A DNA stretch of 24,457 bases, from the IMG/VR virus record IMGVR_UViG_3300031773_000039, positions 1 to 24,457 of that record; one strand, given 5' to 3'. This document shows, one piece after another, positions 23,272 through 24,457 of this stretch. Both the position numbers and the translations under genes were made by a program. Below the pieces are notes generated by a model. That model was not told the origin of the DNA and searched no databases. It was given only the letters and a program-made list of their open reading frames with translations. Origin of the DNA: a virus. Numbering within the stretch: position 1 is the stretch's first letter; every line of letters starts with the position of its first letter.

Positions 23272-23462
23272 TACTTCTTAGTTTTGTAGCCTCCACCATT
23301 AGCTTTATAACGCTTAGCAAGCATCTGAGCTTTACGTGCAGACCATTGTCCAGGTGCTCCACCTTTCCCCCCTGCTTTAATAGAGTTGAAGAGTCTTTTA
23401 CGCATTGCAGGTTTAGTATAGTTGCCCGCCTTGTTTACTGTACTTTTTTTCTTTGCTGCCAT
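23271..23462 (-). CDS. Lys-rich basic protein 3, 63 aa (NKAGNYTKPAMRK type)
   Basis: I chose ATG at 23462, which gives 63 aa starting MAAKKKSTVNKAGNYTKPAM and continuing to GGKGGAPGQWSARKAQMLAK. The earlier ATG at 23495 would add MEMLWGKIKKV inside the preceding gene. The chosen start overlaps its stop in TAATG, matching the two neighbouring junctions. The motif NKAGNYTKPxMRKxLFNxIKAGGKGGxPGQWSARKAQMLAKxYK is very well conserved across marine phages and giant viruses, yet its function is unknown to me. It has 14 Lys, 4 Arg and no Asp or Glu. Compaction of DNA or interaction with nucleic acids is inference from charge only. Confidence 0.8.
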   Translation of the reverse strand: MAAKKKSTVNKAGNYTKPAMRKRLFNSIKAGGKGGAPGQWSARKAQMLAKRYKANGGGYKTKK

Positions 23463-23716
23463 TACTTTCTTGATTTTGCCCCAGAGCATTTCCAACGCTT
23501 ACGGGATAAATTATTTGGTGTATTAGGATCATTTCTTTTTTTTGCAGAAAGTCTTTTCTTAATTCCTAAACTTCTTGCACAATAACTATCACCCTTTGAA
23601 GTACCAGGCTTTACTCTTGGTCCGCCCCCTTTAGCCTTACCAGCTTGTCCGTAACTAACTTTCTTTCCGGATTTAGTTACTTTAACTCTAGCCTTTCCTT
23701 TTCTTGGTGTTGCCAT
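23462..23716 (-). CDS. Lys/Arg-rich basic protein 4, 84 aa (GDSYCARS...NNLSRKRWKC type)
   Basis: The 84-aa protein has a basic N-terminus (TPRKGKARVKVTKSGKKVSY, 3-22), then GPRVKPGTSKGDSYCARSLG, a Lys/Arg helix and PNNLSRKRWKCSGAKSRK. The order KPGTxxGDSYCARSxGIKK...DPNxPNxLSRKRWKC, with two Cys, is widespread in small proteins of marine phages and large DNA viruses. It may bind metal or form a disulfide. It is the first of the four basic genes, three bases after the stop of the 106-aa gene. Function unknown. Confidence 0.8.
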   Translation of the reverse strand: MATPRKGKARVKVTKSGKKVSYGQAGKAKGGGPRVKPGTSKGDSYCARSLGIKKRLSAKKRNDPNTPNNLSRKRWKCSGAKSRK

Positions 23717-23719
23717 TTC

Positions 23720-24040
23720 CTAAGATATTTTATTGTATTGAGTTACTCCATCATTACTAATAGTTTGTTCCCACTTAGTACCATCTTCAGAAACTATTAC
23801 TATACGAGAAAAAGTTTTAGTTCCGGTTATAGTTTGATCTGACCCTATATTAACAGAGTTACCACATGTAAACTTTTTTAAATCTGCTAACGTAGTAAGC
23901 TCAGAGTTTAATTTAGGATGTTGTTTTAATCTTTCTTGTGTACTTGCGTATCTAGCAATAGCAATGTAATCATCAGCTTTTGGTATCACTGACTTTTTTC
24001 TAGTCAGCATACTAATCATGTCTTGTAATATATTTCCCAT
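23720..24040 (-). CDS. Small protein upstream of the basic-protein cluster, possible fibre-like end
   Basis: With ATG at 24040 the protein has 106 aa, MGNILQDMISMLTRKKSVIP. The C-terminal part (about 60-106) reads GNSVNIGSDQTITGTKTFSR then IVIVSEDGTKWEQTISNDGV. SDQTITGTKTFS is a segment very common in phage tail fibres. An earlier ATG at 24109 would overlap the preceding gene by 67 bases. I prefer 24040, which lies two bases after that gene's TAG. The N-terminus is helical and basic. It may be a small tail or fibre-related protein misplaced among the basic genes, or a fusion remnant. Confidence 0.68.
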   Translation of the reverse strand: MGNILQDMISMLTRKKSVIPKADDYIAIARYASTQERLKQHPKLNSELTTLADLKKFTCGNSVNIGSDQTITGTKTFSRIVIVSEDGTKWEQTISNDGVTQYNKIS

Positions 24041-24042
24041 TT

Positions 24043-24369
24043 CTATTTGGTTTGGTTTATTAGTAAGCTTGGAAACTTTTCTTCTAGTATATCTCTCAGC
24101 ATAGCACATCTTTCATACTCCTCTGATTCAATATACCACGCAATCATTCCTTCTAATTCAGTTTGTAAAGGGCCAGAATCCGGATCAAAAGCCATCAGTG
24201 CAGAATCCCCATCCTTAAATGAATCTTCTAGTAATGTATGGAAATCAATTTCTCCTGTAAGAACTTTATATGAATTGTCATAAGCCAAATTTACTTGATC
24301 TAATTCAGCTTCTTTTTTCTTAATTTCTTCCATAGGATCATACTCCCTCCCGTCTTCTTCTTTACTCAT
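24043..24369 (-). CDS. Acidic protein with UVR-motif-like C-terminus
   Basis: The 108-aa protein is acidic at its N-terminus (MSKEEDGREYDPMEEIKKKE) and ends with a helix pair, LEGMIAWYIESEEYERCAML and RDILEEKF (72-99). EEYERCAMLRDIL resembles the UVR motif (for example DYERAAELRDEI), a short helical hairpin first known in UvrB/UvrC and found in many other proteins as a protein-protein contact. No nuclease or helicase part is present, so it is not a repair enzyme itself. It is the first gene after a promoter-like motif and leads the run of basic proteins. Its role might be to bind a host protein; that is speculation. Confidence 0.65.
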   Translation of the reverse strand: MSKEEDGREYDPMEEIKKKEAELDQVNLAYDNSYKVLTGEIDFHTLLEDSFKDGDSALMAFDPDSGPLQTELEGMIAWYIESEEYERCAMLRDILEEKFPSLLINQTK

Positions 24370-24404
24370 ATCTTAAATTATAGAGTTAGTTGCGTTTATA
24401 TAAT

Positions 24405-24415
24405 TAATATACAAA
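24405..24415 (-). promoter_or_regulatory. Promoter-like motif TTTGTATATTA before the UVR-like gene
   Basis: The minus strand reads TTTGTATATTAATTATATAA, 36 bases before the start of the 108-aa gene. It shares the TTTGTATATTA core exactly with the copies near 6591 and 13419. It is the first such element in the window and likely drives the small-protein cluster. Confidence 0.58.
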
Positions 24416-24457
24416 TTATTTGTGAGGGTTGAAAATTAAATTCCATATTTCCCAGTT
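24416..24457 (-). CDS. Possible C-terminal end of an upstream gene
   Basis: From the right edge one minus-strand frame reads NWEIWNLIFNPHK and stops with TAA at 24418-24416, directly before the promoter-like motif. The residue choice looks protein-like and the stop position fits a gene boundary. A second frame also stays open for some length, and only 13 residues are visible. This is therefore a weak call that only sequence beyond the window can decide. Confidence 0.28.
   Translation of the reverse strand, partial: NWEIWNLIFNPHK

Noticed and set aside
24041-24109. Longer start for the 106-aa protein (129 aa, MCYAERYTRRKVSK).
   Set aside because: It would overlap the upstream gene by 67 bases, and the added stretch looks like out-of-frame translation. 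The ATG at 24040, two bases after the upstream stop, fits better.
594-24283. Many plus-strand open frames of 60-122 codons, for example 3553-3879 and 4021-4389.
   Set aside because: They lie antisense to clear minus-strand genes, have odd Pro/Ser/Phe/Leu-rich composition, and none is linked to a start context or motif. They are shadows of the biased codon use on the other strand.
1-24457. tRNA genes, integrase, insertion sequences and attachment sites.
   Set aside because: No cloverleaf-like sequence with CCA-adjacent arms, no recombinase motif and no terminal inverted repeats were seen by eye. A dedicated scan could still find a divergent tRNA.

Overview
This window is a piece of the late (virion, packaging and lysis) region of a tailed double-stranded DNA phage. 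Every gene I can support is on the minus strand, packed head to tail with gaps of a few bases or short overlaps, so the transcription order runs from high to low coordinates. The DNA is strongly AT-rich. Starts are preceded by A-rich leaders rather than clear Shine-Dalgarno sequences, as is usual for Bacteroidota and their phages. The order terminase large subunit, portal, scaffold-like protein, major capsid protein, and the neighbouring IHF-like protein and conserved 172-aa pre-terminase protein, resemble crAss-like phages (Crassvirales) and related marine flavobacterial podoviruses. That placement is inference: no taxonomic marker could be searched.

Layout in transcription order. (1) 24457-22904: a possible tail end of an upstream gene, a promoter-like motif, a UVR-motif-like acidic protein, a small protein, then four tiny very basic proteins (84, 63, 41 and 80 aa) joined by three successive TAATG stop/start overlaps. 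(2) 22843-18688: a second copy of the promoter-like motif, a 101-aa protein, an amidase endolysin, a winged-helix-like protein, an IHF/HU-like protein, a Cys-rich zinc-binding-like protein, a 29-aa candidate microprotein, a PD-(D/E)XK nuclease, two conserved small proteins, a 50-aa candidate protein and a GroES-like co-chaperonin. (3) 18475-10410: terminase large subunit, portal, scaffold-like protein and major capsid protein, followed by a terminator. (4) 10341-6685: a small virion-like protein, a 338-aa protein, a head-tail connector candidate and a 484-aa virion protein carrying an apparently inserted Gly-rich beta domain, followed by a strong terminator. (5) 6562-2787: three small Cys-containing proteins and an 801-aa repeat-bearing tail fibre, followed by a terminator. 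(6) 2689-1: a second fibre with related repeats and a fibronectin III-like domain, a 60-aa protein, and a large putative tail protein that runs off the left edge.

Taken together, the genes could build the head (capsid, scaffold, portal), fill it (TerL, possibly the 172-aa protein), help fold it (GroES-like), attach tail and fibres, and release the phage (amidase), with DNA-binding or processing functions (IHF-like, nuclease, basic proteins) nearby. Terminators follow the capsid, 484-aa and 801-aa genes, and a recurrent TTTGTATATTA-like motif lies upstream of several gene blocks. This suggests several transcription units rather than one long operon. No tRNA, CRISPR array, insertion sequence or integrase was seen, and no stretch longer than 300 bases lacks a gene.
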